Origin: Terfezia claveryi
Lineage: Eukaryota; Ascomycota; Pezizomycetes; Pezizales; Pezizaceae
DNA: 64,000 nt
Reading direction: 5' to 3'
Assembly: GCA_015179025.1 (NCBI GenBank)
Contig: WHUX01000001.1
Span: 558,001-622,000, forward strand
Each line of letters begins with the position of its first letter. Positions within the stretch are counted from its first letter, which is position 1. This document shows, one piece after another, positions 50,965 through 63,439 of this stretch. The translations under genes were made by a program, and so were the position numbers. A model generated the notes under the pieces. It saw only the letters and a program-made list of their open reading frames with translations. It was not told the DNA's origin and ran no database searches.

Positions 50965-53900
50965 ATGCAAACAATGCTTACGAAGGTTCGATACCAAACA
51001 TTGATACCCTAGGATATTTCATGAAGCTTGCTAATTGATCTATAGTTTGAGTCAAAATCATCTAGGGCTAAAGGAATAGCATTCCATCCAAAGAGGTGTG
51101 CCCCGTGGTTAATTGAGGGGTGCTGAAACATGGTGGGGGTGGGACTGACCAGTATTACCTAGGCCATGGATACTGGTGTCTCTCCATTCATCAACAATTC
51201 AGCTATGGGACTACCGTATGGGAACTCTTATAGACAGATTCGAGGAGCATGATGGTCCTGTACGAGGCGTTGACTTCCACCGAACTCAGCCGCTATTTGT
51301 GTCAGGTGGAGACGATTACAAAATCAAAGTGTGGTCCTACCAGACTCGGAGATGTTTGTTTACCTTGAGTGGGCATCTTGACTATGTACGGACCGTATTC
51401 TTCCACCACGAGCTTCCATGGATCCTATCAAGTTCCGATGACCAGACCATCCGTATATGGAATTGGCAAAACCGATCTTTGAGTGAGTGATACTGAGCTG
51501 CCATTGTTGGTATGGGCGGTTGCTGAGTAGGCGAATACCACAGTCTGTACGATGACCGGTCATAATCACTATGCCATGTGTGCCCAGTTTCACCCGAAGG
51601 AGGACCTTATTGTCAGTGCATCGCTAGATCAAAGTGTGCGAGTGTGGGATATCTCGGGCTTGCGAAAGAAGCACTCCGCTCCTACATCAATGACATTCGA
51701 AGACCAAATGGCTAGGGCCAACTCGCAACAGGCAGATATGTTTGGTAACACGGATGCTGTTGTGAAGTTTGTCCTCGAGGGACATGACCGAGGTGTGAAT
51801 TGGGTATCGTTCCATCCAACACTACCACTTATCGTCTCGGCTGGAGATGACCGCAATGTGAAGCTTTGGAGGATGAGTGGTATGACTGTATTTTTACCCT
51901 AGGTTCGAATGTTATCTAACTCCCGACATAGAAACAAAGGCTTGGGAGGTTGACACTTGCCGGGGGCACTTTGCAAACGCATCAGCTTGTTTATTCCACC
52001 CCCACCAAGACCTTATACTTTCGGTGGGTGAGGATAAAACTATCCGGGTTTGGGATCTTAATAAGCGTACCCCCGTTCAGTCCTTTAAGAGGGAAAATGA
52101 CCGTTTCTGGGTGATTGCAGCGCATCCGGAGATAAATCTCTTCGCTGCTGGCCATGACAATGGTGTGATGGTCTTCAAGCTCGAACGGGAGCGCCCTGCC
52201 TACACCGTTCACCAAAACAATCTCTTCTTCATAAACAAGGAGAAGCATGTGCGGTCATATGATTTTGTAAAGAATGCTGAAAGCCTCTCAATGTTGTCTT
52301 TGAAAAAGTTAGGAAATGCGTGGATACCGCCTCGAGCTCTCTCCTATAATCCTGCGGAGAGGGCTATTCTGGTCACATCGACTGCAGACAATGGGATATA
52401 TGAACTTATTAACCTACCAAAAGACTCATCTGGTGCCGTGGAGCCGATTGATACCAAGAGAGGGTCGGGAACCTCCGCCGTGTTTGTTGCAAGGAATAGG
52501 TTTGCCGTTTTCACCTCAGCTACCCAAACCATCGACATAAAGGACCTCTCGAATTCTACTACTAAAAGTATCAAGCCTCCTACGTCTATTAATGATATTT
52601 ATTTTGGTGGGACTGGTTGTCTTCTCTTGTGTGCACCAGCGGCCGTCATTTTATATGATATCCAGCAAAAGAAGACCGTGGCTGAGCTTGCAGTGAGTGG
52701 CGTCAAATATGTGGTTTGGTCGAATGATGGGCTCCATGCAGCTCTCCTCTCGAAGCATAATGTTACGATCGTTACTAAATCACTGGAGCAAGTTTCCACC
52801 TTGCACGAGACTATCCGAATCAAGAGTGCTGCTTGGGATGATTCTAGTGTGCTTTTATATTCCACACTCAATCATATCAAATACACACTTCTTAACGGGT
52901 ATGTTGCCCAGTTTTGTTGGTTCGGAATTGAGCTAACATAGTGAACTTTTTGCAGGGACAACGGAATCATTCGAACTCTCGATCAAACTGTGTACCTAGT
53001 GAGAGTAAAGGGAAAGATCGTCTACTGTCTCGATCGCCAGGCGAAACCCCAAACCATCACCATCGACCCCACAGAATATAGGTTCAAGCTGGCGCTGGTG
53101 AAGAAGAACTATGAGGAAATGCTTCAGATCATCAAGACTTCCAACTTGGTTGGTCAAAGTATCATCTCCTATCTTCAAAAGAAAGGATACTCTGAGGTAT
53201 ACAAGTGCTCCCACGTTGTATCCACTATGGATACTAACTGTACTAGATTGCACTTCAATTCGTTCAAGACCCTCAGACAAGATTCGAGTTGGCGCTCGAA
53301 TGCGGTAATCTTGATGTAGCAGTGGAAACTGCAAAGGAGCTGGATCGACCGAAACTATGGACCCGGCTCGGCTCTGAAGCATTGAAGCAGGGTAACCACC
53401 AAGTAGTGGAAATGGCATATCAAAAGCTTAGGAGCTTTGACAAGCTATCTTTCCTTTACTTGCTTACCGGAGATACGCAGAAGTTGATTAGGATGGCCAA
53501 AATTGCTGAGCACCGGAACGATTATACTTCCCGTTTCCAGAATTCCCTCTTTTTGGGGGATGTTGAGAACCGTATTCAGTTGCTCAAGGAAATCGATCTC
53601 TGTAAGCATATAGCTCCCTGTTTTCATTCTATAGACTGATTGGTATTAGATCCACTAGCATACGTGACGGCCAAAGCGCATGGCTTGACAGATGAATGTC
53701 AGGCCATTCTCGAAGTGAGTGGACTCACCGAGGATCAAATCCACATTCCAGAGACTGGAGCTCCTCTGTCGGCTCCGAAAACTATTGTCCCTACTCACGA
53801 GTCCAACTGGCCGCTGCGAGCCACATCGCAATCGTTCTTCGAGAAGGCTCTTCTTGGGCAAGTGGAAGCCTTAACTATCGAGGAGCCCGTACCTGCCGCT

Positions 53901-55104
53901 TCTAATCACCTTGATTTTGATGAGGAGACAAAGGAGGAAACGTCAAGATCAAATGGGAACCTCATGGTTGATGACGAAGACGAGGCTGGCTGGGACATTG
54001 GTGAGGACATTGTCTTGGAGGAGCAAGAAGGCCTTATAACCGTCGACAATGATGATACGGCAGCCGGTACCAGCGAAGCAGAGCTCTGGGCCAGAAATTC
54101 TCCAATAGCAGCCGATCATGTGGCGGCGGGGTCTTTCGATTCTGCCATGCAACTCTTGAGCAGACAAGTTGGTGCTGTGAATTTCGAGCCGCTCAAGCCT
54201 CGGTTTATGGAAATCTACCAAGCGACTCGGACTTATCTCCCTGCAAGTGTCGGTCTCCCCCCACTAGTTAACTATGTGCGTCGAACCCTTGAAGTTACGG
54301 ACTCTCGAAAAGTGCTGCCAATTATACCTCGGGACTTGGAATATATAACTACCAAGGATCTACAAGCTGCGTTTGCCACGATGAAGAATAATGTATTGGA
54401 TGAGGGTGTTATTCTTTTTCGGCGAATCCTACATACTTTGCTCCTATCTACGGTCAAGTCGAAGAATGAAGTTGAGGAGGTGAGTTCCACGTATTTACTG
54501 GCGCATCATGAATATCACTGACTCTAAACAGGCGAAAAAAATAATACAAACTGCGACAGAGTACATTTTGGCAATGACAATTGAGTTGGAGCGTCGATCG
54601 ATAGAAAAGGACCCTGCGCAGGTCAAGCGAAATTTGGAGCTGTCAGCCTATTTCACTAAACCGCAGATGGAACTTCCACATAGACAAATTGCTCTCATGG
54701 CAGCAATGAAGGTCGCCTATACTAAGAAGAACTTCCTTTCAGCAGCAAATTTCGCCTCTCGTGTCTTGGCAAACAACAGTAGCGGCAAGAATGCAGAGAC
54801 TGTAGGTAGTATTATCCTAGATGCAGATTCTCGTTTGCTGATGAGATTTTTGTCATAGGCTCGAAAAATCAAAGCTAATGGTGAACGCAATGCTCATGAC
54901 GCTATTGAGATTGAGTATGATTCCTTTGCGGAGTTTGAGATTTGTGCTGCATCTCTCACTCCAATTTATGCCGGAAGTCCCCTTGAACAGTGCCCATTTG
55001 ATGGGTCGAAGTACAAGCCAGAGTACAAGGGTAATGTTTGCAGAATTTGTAATATTAGCGGTATTGGTAGCCCAGCGTCGGGATTGAGGTTGCTGGCACA
55101 GTAA
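50965..55104 (+). CDS. Coatomer subunit alpha (alpha-COP, Ret1)
   Basis: Large subunit of the COPI coat, which returns cargo from Golgi to ER; its N-terminal propeller binds KKxx signals. The start is MQTMLTK at 50965, followed by an intron (50986-51045) and [12 protein letters not shown] repeats follow: [105 protein letters not shown] second propeller region comes next ([22 protein letters not shown]), then the helical solenoid ([32 protein letters not shown]), an acidic linker, and a C-terminal domain ending with a Cys-containing motif ([20 protein letters not shown]) and LRLLAQ. Around ten exons, most joins clear. Full-length by comparison with the family. Confidence 0.95.
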
Positions 55105-55620
55105 TTAATATAGGGAAAGAGGGGAAAGTTGATGAGTATATGGGGAACATCAGAGTATTACTAGGATGTGAAAACGGGACGTGGAGCTTTTTGTGTTATT
55201 TCATTTTGTGATTGGTGATATCGTGCATTCCCAAGATAATTATATTCCTAAATTATTGACATGGGTTTTCACGAATGAAGGCCATGTTTCAGATTTGAGA
55301 TTCTCATTTGCTTGGTCGCTGGAGAAGGAGGAACGATGTGTATAGAGCAGTTTCCTAAAGTCCCGTGATTGGACGCTTGGCGAGGTATTTCAGTTACCCT
55401 CAACTAGATTCGTTTTGCAGACAAATTCAAACCTTCTAAAAGAATTTATTCTAGAAATAGGTATCAAAGAATTATTTATCACATAACCCACCCTGACATT
55501 TTTTATCTGTCAAAACTTCCTATCCATGATGCCATGCCATTAGCAAAACTGGTAATATGTGGATGCCAGAAACTGGACTCTTGGACTCAATATTTTGGAA
55601 CATCCAAACGACTGACTTCA
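55105..55620. other. Convergent 3' region, alpha-COP / JJJ1
   Basis: 516 bp between facing stop codons, AT-rich. No coding frame is supported. It should hold both polyadenylation regions. Confidence 0.6.
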
Positions 55621-57441
55621 CTATTTCTTCTTCCCTTTGGTCTTCTTCACCCCAACCCCACCACCATTACCCTTCACATGGGACGGTGCAGCCACATGGC
55701 TCGGGTTCTCCTTCAAATGATTAAACATTTTTGTTTTACTTGTAAACTGCTCCTTGCAAGCAACACACGTATGCTCACTTACTGGCGTCCCAGATCCACT
55801 AGCTGCTGCTGCTGCAGCTTTTTTCTTTTCCCGTTTTGCTTTGGCTTTGCCCACTAAAGGGAGTTGGGCATGGGATTTATTTTCGTTGAGGGTTGTTTCT
55901 GCGAGGGTGGTGGCTAGGTTGGAGGAATTAGCTGTTTCGTCGTTTGATTCTCCGGGAGTGGTGGTGGTGGAGCCGAGGACTCGGGCGTGGAAAATGGAGG
56001 TGGTGATGTAATCGGAGTCTTCGGCTTCTTCAGCCTCTTCACCCTCTTCACACTTTTCATCCTCGTCTTCAGTTTTCTTCAGTGCTTGTTTTGCTGAGGG
56101 GATTGTAGATGAGTTTTCATCTTCTTCATTGGCCACTACCACCTTGCATTCTCCCTTCACTTCGCTTCCATTGGTATCTTTCGAGTCACCTAACTGCTCA
56201 CCCTTCACATCCCCTTCCTTTTCTTCCTCCTCCTCGCCCTCGTCCTCTTCCTCAATAACCTCTGCCGAAAGCCCCAACTCTCTATTCTCCTTCTCCATCT
56301 GCTTCTTCAACTTCAATACTTCCTGCTTATGTTTCTTACTCTTCTCATGCGCGCCCATTTGCCCATCCGTCTTAAACATCTTCCTGCAAACAACACACTC
56401 GAACACCAACTTCAACTCCTCCTCCTCCCCCTCCCCTTCACTATACTCATTATCATCATACAACCCATCCCCCTCCGGTGCCACCTGAGCCCAATCCGCA
56501 GGCTTATACTCCTTCTGTGCCGCTGCATTCGCTGCCCTAGCCCTTGCAGCCTGCTCCCTACTCCTCGCTAGACTCTCCGCTTGCCGCTCCGCCTCAGTTT
56601 TTGGTGTGGGAGGTATATACCTGGGGTCTCGTTTCCGGACGAATTGCACAAACTCCCGCACATTATCTTCATATTCCTGCTTAGCCTCATGGCAAAGTCG
56701 ATCATTTTCCTTTTCCATTGCCCTACGTATCTGTCGGTCTGGGGCATCAGAGAGGCGATAGACTTTGCACCAAGCGAATTCTTTTACAGTCTTGAAACAC
56801 GTCCAGTGTTTGTAGAATTTCTTCACATGGTCGTCATATCCCGATTTACTCCTGCCAAAGCTCGGTAACCAGGGTTCTTTCAACCCCTTCTCTACCGCAG
56901 CTGAACGCTCTTCGTCCGCGAGCTTCGCGAACGTATTGCTTAGGACGGTGTAGAACCCCGCCGCGGAGTCGCTGTAGTTGATCTTAGATTTGGACGGGAA
57001 GAGACTGAACCAGCTTAATATCTCCTCTGGGGTCGTAGACCCATATCCACCACCACCGCCACCACCAACCCCCCCCCCTCCTCCACTTCCTGCTTGGGGA
57101 TCTCGCCCGTGGAGGATGGATTCTCGGTGGCTATCGTACCAGGCCCGTTCTTGTGGGTCGGAGAGGACTTCGTAGGCGGCTTGGACTTCGACAAAAAGTT
57201 TGGTGCTGCGCCCGGCATCGCTGTAGTTGCGATCTGGGTGCAGCTCGAGGGCTTTGCGTTTATAGGCCTTTTTGATCCTGGTGGATTAATTGTGTTAGTC
57301 CTGGAGGGCGAGGAGAGGAGTGGAAGGGAAAGGGAGGACACACTCTTCCTGAGTCGCGGACCTCTCAATACTGAGGAGCTCGTAGTAGCAGGTTTTCGTT
57401 GCGGTGGTGGGCTCGGCCCCACTGCTCCATGCGTTTCCCAT
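55621..57441 (-). CDS. J-domain co-chaperone Jjj1 (60S maturation)
   Basis: Cytosolic Hsp40 that stimulates Hsp70 (Ssa) to release the shuttling factor Arx1 from pre-60S particles, working with Rei1. Exons 57441-57344 and 57277-55621 give 584 residues. The start reads MGNAWSSGAEPTTATKTCYYELL, and the J domain continues across the intron as SATQEEIKKAYKRKALELHPDRNY with the HPD tripeptide, then AAYEVLSDPQERAWYD. A Gly-rich linker of about 20 residues follows, then the Jjj1-specific region WFSLFPSKS...FYTVLSNTFAKLADEE and GYDDHVKKFYKHWTCFKTVKEFAW. Two C2H2 zinc fingers lie at FECVVCRKMF...H and HTCVACKEQFTS...H, separated by a long acidic stretch. The C-terminus is Lys-rich. Domain order equals yeast Jjj1 and human DNAJC21. 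Confidence 0.93.
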
Positions 57442-57966
57442 CTGGTTTTGCGGAAATTGGCCGCCCCTTGTGCCGTCAAGAATTGGAATTGCAGAGGTAT
57501 ATGCTTGTTCAAATATCAGGAGATTATATGATGGATATATATTTGTACGTAGACGTAGGATTATGGGTAATTACGGCGTATATATGAGTAAGTGAAGTCG
57601 AAGAAATGGAGGGCCTGATACCGGGGTATTTTGGCGGGAGTATATGAAAAGAAAAGTTTGTCTTGAACGACTTCAGCTACTCGATTGTTTAATTCACATG
57701 AGAAGATGCACAAGGGACAATCATTGGATGAGTTCTTTTGTTTACTCTGTACCTTTCCCCTTTTATTGTTGCAAAGTAAAAACAAAAGATGAAACAAGAC
57801 GATGAAAATTATGACTCCGGACCGATCCCCCAATGTCCCATTTTTCGTCCTGTAGGTTAAATGCTAGACCCACTATGTAAATGCTATTGCTGCCCGGATT
57901 CAAACAAGAGAGAATGAAAAGAACGGATTGGGTATTCCCCCCATATACGAGGACCCGGAGGTCCTG
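57442..57966. other. Spacer between JJJ1 start and SQS1 stop
   Basis: 525 bp. SQS1 lies upstream in the same direction, so this holds the SQS1 3' end and the JJJ1 promoter. No gene-like frame is supported. Confidence 0.5.
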
Positions 57967-60719
57967 TTAACCAAGTCCCGCTCTGCTTGTCTTGACAACG
58001 GCAATGATCGGGGCCATAATGCCCTTATTCCCTTCTGCACCAAGACCCGTACCGGTTTTATATCCCATCTTCTCCAGCATTCTCCTCCCCTTATTGTCCA
58101 ATCCAATTTCCGGCGCATGTCCCCCAACCATATCACCATCTCTATGCGCCACGCCAGCACCACCTCCACCCCCGCCCAACTTGCGGAACTTCTTCGGAGT
58201 CTGATCACCCCTAGGCAAAAACGTCTTCTTCTCCGACATCCCAAGCTGTCGCATGATAAGACCCGAATCCCCGATATACACGTCCGTCTTGCGAGTCTTG
58301 AAAAGTACCGGAAACCTGTGCTTACCATGTCCTTGAGACCTCGACTCAAGATCCAGAGCGAAGGCGACATTGTGGATGGCCTTGCGAGCGGCTTTACCCA
58401 TGGGGGGTAAAGCTATGGATGGATAGTCGCTCATTAAGAAGTCATGGACCTCCTTATGTACCTGTGCCATATTCATGCCATCAATGTATCTCGCTTTCAT
58501 GTCCTTCTTCCCTGGCATGCAGCCCATACCAAGTAGGCCCTCTTTGCGAAGTGCTTCCCGTTCGGCCTTCTTCCCCTTCTTTGCTTTTCTGTCATTATCC
58601 CAGTGGCAGCGAAGTTGTGTCTTGAGTTCAGCATCAGATAAATCCCACTGCGTTCGCTTAGCCTTATCTTTATTTCTTTTCTTCTTTGGAGCAACGTTGT
58701 TGGGTGAGGCCCAGTCCATGGGATCCCATTCGCCGGAGAGAGCATTGGCCACTTTACTTGCAGAGGGGTATTTGCCTTTCTTGGGTTTAATGGCGAAGCC
58801 CATCTTCCCGCTAGCTTTATGCTCGTCGTCGTCTTCCTCATTATTTACAAAACTGCCGAAGCCGTTGGGCACGTCGCCGCCCTCCTCTCGAGCAAGACGG
58901 GATGCGTAATTGAAATCCGCTCTCTCTTGGGCTCTTTTCTTCCGGAGGTACTGGTCATCAGCCTCGCCCTCGTCTTTATAATCCTCATCTTCATCGTCAC
59001 TTTCTTCGTCCTCGCCTTCATCACTATATTCGGAAGTTTGCGCCAACAGTTCACGAATATGTTCCCGCTTCTCAAATTTCTTCACCAGCCTTTCAGCCGC
59101 GGAATCTATCGCCTCTGCGAGAATCCAGGTGGCATCATCCGTCTTTGTGCCTTCCCATTTTATGAGATATTGGAGCCCACTTGGGCGTTGCCTTTTTCTT
59201 AGAACTTTGTGCACACGCCCTTTGCCTTCATCGGCGGTGCTGATGGCATCGAATTCTTCTAGATTATTTTCATCCCACTGGTCTTCGTCATCCTCATTAT
59301 CACCATCATCATCGTTACTATCATCATCGTCGTCATGGTCGTCATGGTCGTCATCGTCGTCCGAAACGCTCAACCACTCGTCCGTATTGTCACCACCAAC
59401 GTCCCTACGACCAGCACCGTTTACAAATTCCTCAAGCTCTTCCATGTTCGTGTTTTCAATGTAGTCAGCAAAAACAGCATCATCAAAATCATCGCTCGTA
59501 CCACGAGTATATCTCTGGACCCGTTTTTCTTTGCGTGCTTTCTTCCTTTCTTTCTTTTTCCTAGACTTTGACGTTGGTGTATTCTGGCTGGGGCCTGTAT
59601 AAATGGCTGTATGAATAGTAACGTGAATAGGATCATCTATGACATTCACCGGGAGAGCAGTGGACAAGAAGGTACCAAGCCTGGGTGGAGTTGCAGCCCG
59701 TACCGAGGACTGGCTAGGGGATCGAGGCCTTGATACTGGTTTACTAGGGGTAGCGGAATTCGCCTCAAAGGCCTTTCTTTTCCGCTGTTTTCTGGGGACA
59801 AAGACAATTTCCTCTCCTGAAGAAACCGAAATAGGTGATCGCGTTGGTGCTGGAGTGTCTAGCTGGGGATTAAATTCAAGCCTTGGCTTATTCCCTTTAG
59901 TAAGGCAAACATCCACCACGAATGGTATATCCTCACTAGGTCCCGAGACTGTGGTCTGTGCCGAAGTGTTAACTTCACGCCTATTAATATCCATTTCTTC
60001 GAGCATAGTAACGTTGACGTTGATCCCTTGAGTCACTGGTGCTGGAGCCTGTTCTGCTTTCATGGCCATGGGCTCACCTCTAGCAATCTCTCCTTCCGGG
60101 TTTAGTGGTACATTCCCTTCAGGCTGGGGTTGGTCAAAGGTGGCTTCCATCCCTTCACCCTCTGCATGGGTGGAGCCCTCTCCCGAGTTTGCCTCTGGTT
60201 GAGGTTCTCTCGGCTCCAATAAAACTTGTGGGTCCATAGGGCCCGCACAGACAAAGTTGATGCCGGCATGTCGCAAAGACGTCCCAGAGAAACCCCAGTG
60301 TTTGCCGTGGCTCTCTGTATTCCGAGCCTCGTCACGCATCGAGAACGAGCTTGGGCCTACCGGACCGTAAGTCAAGAACATCAGCCGTAAATGTAAAAGA
60401 GTATTAACGAACCATTGCCATGGCTGTACCCAAGGCCCTGAGCTATCGATGGCCCTTCCACATATCCTCCACTGCCGTATCCTCCACCGTATTCACTACC
60501 GTATCCACCACCGTATCCACCACCGTATCCACCACCATATCCTCCGCTGTATCCTCCGCCATATCCCCCGCCGTATCTCCCGCCGTATCCTCCCCCGTAT
60601 TCTCCCCCGTATCCTCCCCCATATCCTCCCCCGTATTCCCCCTCGTATTCTCCTCGGGAGGCCCCACCGCCGCCGCCGTTGCCTCGCCGCCCGCCTCTGC
60701 CTCGCCCTCCTCGTCCCAT
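57967..60719 (-). CDS. Sqs1-like R3H and G-patch protein with chromo-like segment
   Basis: Likely activator of the helicase Prp43 in splicing and ribosome assembly. Exons 60719-60413 and 60356-57967 give 898 residues. The first exon is MGRGGRGRGGRRG followed by Gly-Gly-Tyr repeats. Conserved Sqs1 parts: DWASPNNV near the middle, WDLSDAELKTQLRCHW, the R3H domain with ALPPMGKAARKAIHNVAFAL and GHGKHRFPVL, VAHRDGDMVGGHAPEIG, and the C-terminal G-patch GRRMLEKMGYKTGTGLG ending KTSRAGLG. Between two Asp/Glu-rich tracts lies VHKVLRKRQRPSGLQYLIKWEG followed by DDATWILAEAI and FEKRE, which has the pattern of a chromodomain. I cannot say whether all Sqs1 proteins carry it. Start 60719 was chosen because the next in-frame upstream codon is not ATG. 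Confidence 0.9.
60440..60665 (-). repeat. 12-bp tandem repeats coding Gly-Gly-Tyr-Gly
   Basis: Many near-identical 12-bp units (tatcctccgccg-like on the plus strand) form most of SQS1 exon one and encode GGYGGGYGG with occasional Glu, Arg or Ser. All six frames are open here because the unit length is a multiple of three. Confidence 0.85.
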
Positions 60720-61633
60720 TAGGGCCAAACGAAGAAGGAACTTGGCTGTGGCTGTTTAATTCGACGCTTTGTGCGGATATTCAACTCGCTTTCGTGCTGA
60801 AATGCAACCGTGGAGGGAGTACAGCTGCTCTAGTTAACCGTTGAGAATAAGTAGCACAGCTAAGGCGAGAACGGGATAATGCAGATAGCAAGCGAATGAT
60901 TGGCGTCGGGGTAGTGGCAGTTATTGATGCGTAGCCGGCCTGATCGTCTTGGTCAGCGACTGCTGTATTGAGAGATGCACATGCAGTGAGATGCAGCTTA
61001 CTCCGTAATTACAGTACGGTACGGTACGGTACGACGATCTACAGCGCCTCACTTGCAGAGGTGGCTTCTCAACCGTGCAGGTGATCTGAAGCTTCTCTGC
61101 CTCCAATTTACCAATATATACCTATATTTCTATTTCCTGCGGGTCCTGAAGCTGCACAAAGACCCCAGCTTATAACTACAAGCGGTATATACTAAGAAAT
61201 AGGCAGCGATAGCCCTTGCTTGGGGTGCATGGCTTCAGCTGCTCCATCTATATACATAGGCGTAAGGTACTGTGCGGACGATACGCTTCTCGCCTCATCC
61301 GTCCAGCTTCGTTTATAAACCCCACTCCCTCTACCTCTTCTCCAGCACTGCCTCAGCTGCCACAGCACTGGTAAATTAATATGGCCCGTCAAAATCCAAG
61401 CTAACGGGCTCCAGGTAACACACATCGAGCATCAAGAGCACTCAAGCAACCGCGAACAACCGAAATATAGCTGCAGCAGCGTTGTGGTTCCCTGTCACTC
61501 TCGAACAGTACCACCCTTGGACTCATATCAGCAGCAGTGTTGAGAATTAGCTGGAAGCGGGTGACTCGACGCCCGCTATTGCCACCTGTTGTCGCTCGAG
61601 TTTCCCACTTTAGTCCATCCTTCCAGCTCCATC
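60720..61633. promoter_or_regulatory. Divergent promoter region, SQS1 / ATG4
   Basis: 914 bp between opposite start codons. It includes four near-perfect acggt repeats (about 61014-61034). No coding frame is supported. Both the SQS1 and ATG4 start signals must lie here. Confidence 0.45.
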
Positions 61634-63158
61634 ATGAGCACCAGCCTCGATCGCTTCCAACGAGTCCTGCAATACTTCTGGGATCCCGAACCAAAGAATA
61701 CAGAACCAATGAACTCCATCTGGGTACTGGGTCAGGAGTACCCCAACGTTCCTGTACCGTCTACCCATCCTTCCTCCGCCCCTGCGACTCCACCAGACAG
61801 CTCTACACCGACTGGCGAAGAACCCCCAAATGAGCTGTCGCAGAGCGTCCTTGTGTCGAGCAATAATATTCCGTCAGAGGACAACTGGCCAATAGCGTTC
61901 CTAGAGGACTTTGGCTCGCGGATATGGATGTCGTACAGGACGGACTTTCCGGCTATTCCAAGGTCAGCACAGCAGACGACTCTGTCTTTCTCCACGAGAT
62001 TAAGGACACAGTTGTCGGCGGACCAGAGTGGGTTTACGTCGGATGTGGGCTGGGGATGTATGATACGGACGGGCCAGTGTCTCTTGGCCAATTCACTACA
62101 GCTGCTCACTCTCGGGAGAAGTTAGCCTTCAAAACCCCCACCCAGTTGCCAAAGCACCACAGTTCTAACAATCAAACAGGCTGGCGTAGGGGAACACAGG
62201 AGGCTTGGGAGAAAAGGATTCTGGCTCTCTTTGCAGATGACCCTAGGGCGCCTTTTTCAATTCACAGATTCGTCAAACACGGTGAGGAAGCATGTGGGAA
62301 AAATCCTGGGGAATGGTTCGGACCATCAGCTGCCGCAAGATGTATACAGTGGGTATTGACCTATATGGGGGCAGTTTGGACTAGTGTTGACAGAAATTTA
62401 GGAAACTGTGCGAGGACTATCCGCATGCAGGGCTCAAAGTTTATATGAATGGGGATGGAAGTGATGTATATGAGGATGCCTTCCGAAAGGTTGCTATTTC
62501 AAATGATGGGAAATTTCAACCAACATTGGTCCTTCTCGGGATACGGCTGGGGATTGATAGGGTCACACTAGTTTATTGGGAGGCGTTAAAGGCTATTTTG
62601 CAGATGAAACAATCCGTTGGGATTGCTGGGTATTCCATTCCCGCAGCGCATTATATGGCTAATTGGCTAACTGGCTGTTTTTCTGAATTCACAAGTGGCA
62701 GGACAGGAGCATCCCATTACTTTGTGGGTGTCCAAGGAAACTATATTTTCTATCTTGACCCACATCAGCCACGGCCCTTCCTACCTTTCCAAGGAGACCC
62801 TACAGAATATACCGCAGAACACTTAGACTCGTGCCATACCAGGAGGCTACGGAGGTTGCATCTAAAGGAGATGGATCCCAGTATGTTACTTGGGTTTTTG
62901 ATTAAGAATGAGGGCGACTGGCAAGCATTTCGAAACGGTGTTGCGGAGGTACGCCTTTTTATATTACGAACTTCATACTCACAGCCTGGCTATCTTCTAC
63001 CTAGCGAGAATACTAATATCGTATTACTATAGGTACAAGGAAAACCGGTAATTCATGTGGGTGACCTAGAGCCCAATCCTTATGGAGCAAACAAGGGTGA
63101 GCGAGAGGAGGCTGTGGATGAAGTGGAAGCTTTAGATGATGAGGATGAGATGTGTTGA
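61634..63158 (+). CDS. Cysteine protease Atg4 (Atg8 processing)
   Basis: Cleaves the Atg8 C-terminus before lipidation and later releases it from membranes. Five exons: 61634-62120, 62180-62352, 62394-62629, 62696-62948 and 63033-63158, giving 424 residues. The start is MSTSLDRFQRVLQYFW. The catalytic Cys is in SDVGWGCMIRTGQ (Cys142), the Asp and His in FYLDPHQPRP. Also seen are SYRTDFPAI, SADQSGFTSD, WRRGTQEAWEKRI, APFSIHRFV, NPGEWFGPSAAARCIQ, GDGSDVYED and HVGDLEPNPYG. The loop usually written GGRPSSS reads GGRTGAS after splicing. The last residues are acidic and end DEDEMC. The third intron falls inside that Gly-rich loop. Confidence 0.94.
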
Positions 63159-63439
63159 GGGCACAGTTATCTTTACTTTGCACGTGTTTTATTACCAGGG
63201 AATTCCAGGAGGTAACCATATTAGTATAGCGGTGTATGGGGTGTATCATGTGGTATATTATCCAGTGTATATGGTGTATGGGGGTGGTTTCTGGTATTTA
63301 TGTTTATTGTAGAGAAGAATTTGAAGTGAATGGAATCAGGGACTACTCCGTACCGTGATCTCATATTTTACCCACGCCAAGCGAGCCTCCCGAGAAGCTT
63401 AGCTCTCCAAAAATTCGTGCTTTCAGATCCAACGCAAAA
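63159..63439. other. Spacer between ATG4 and the edge gene
   Basis: 281 bp, TA- and GT-rich in the first half (repeated gtgtat words near 63230-63290), likely ATG4 3' UTR and the promoter of the next gene. Confidence 0.5.

Noticed and set aside
59129..59464. Ser-rich frame opposite SQS1
   Set aside because: It is antisense to the Asp/Glu-rich stretch of SQS1, which keeps several frames open.
60420..60844. Val/Ser- and His/Ile-rich frames opposite SQS1 exon one
   Set aside because: They come from the 12-bp repeat read in other frames. The minus-strand Gly/Tyr reading continues by splicing into SQS1.
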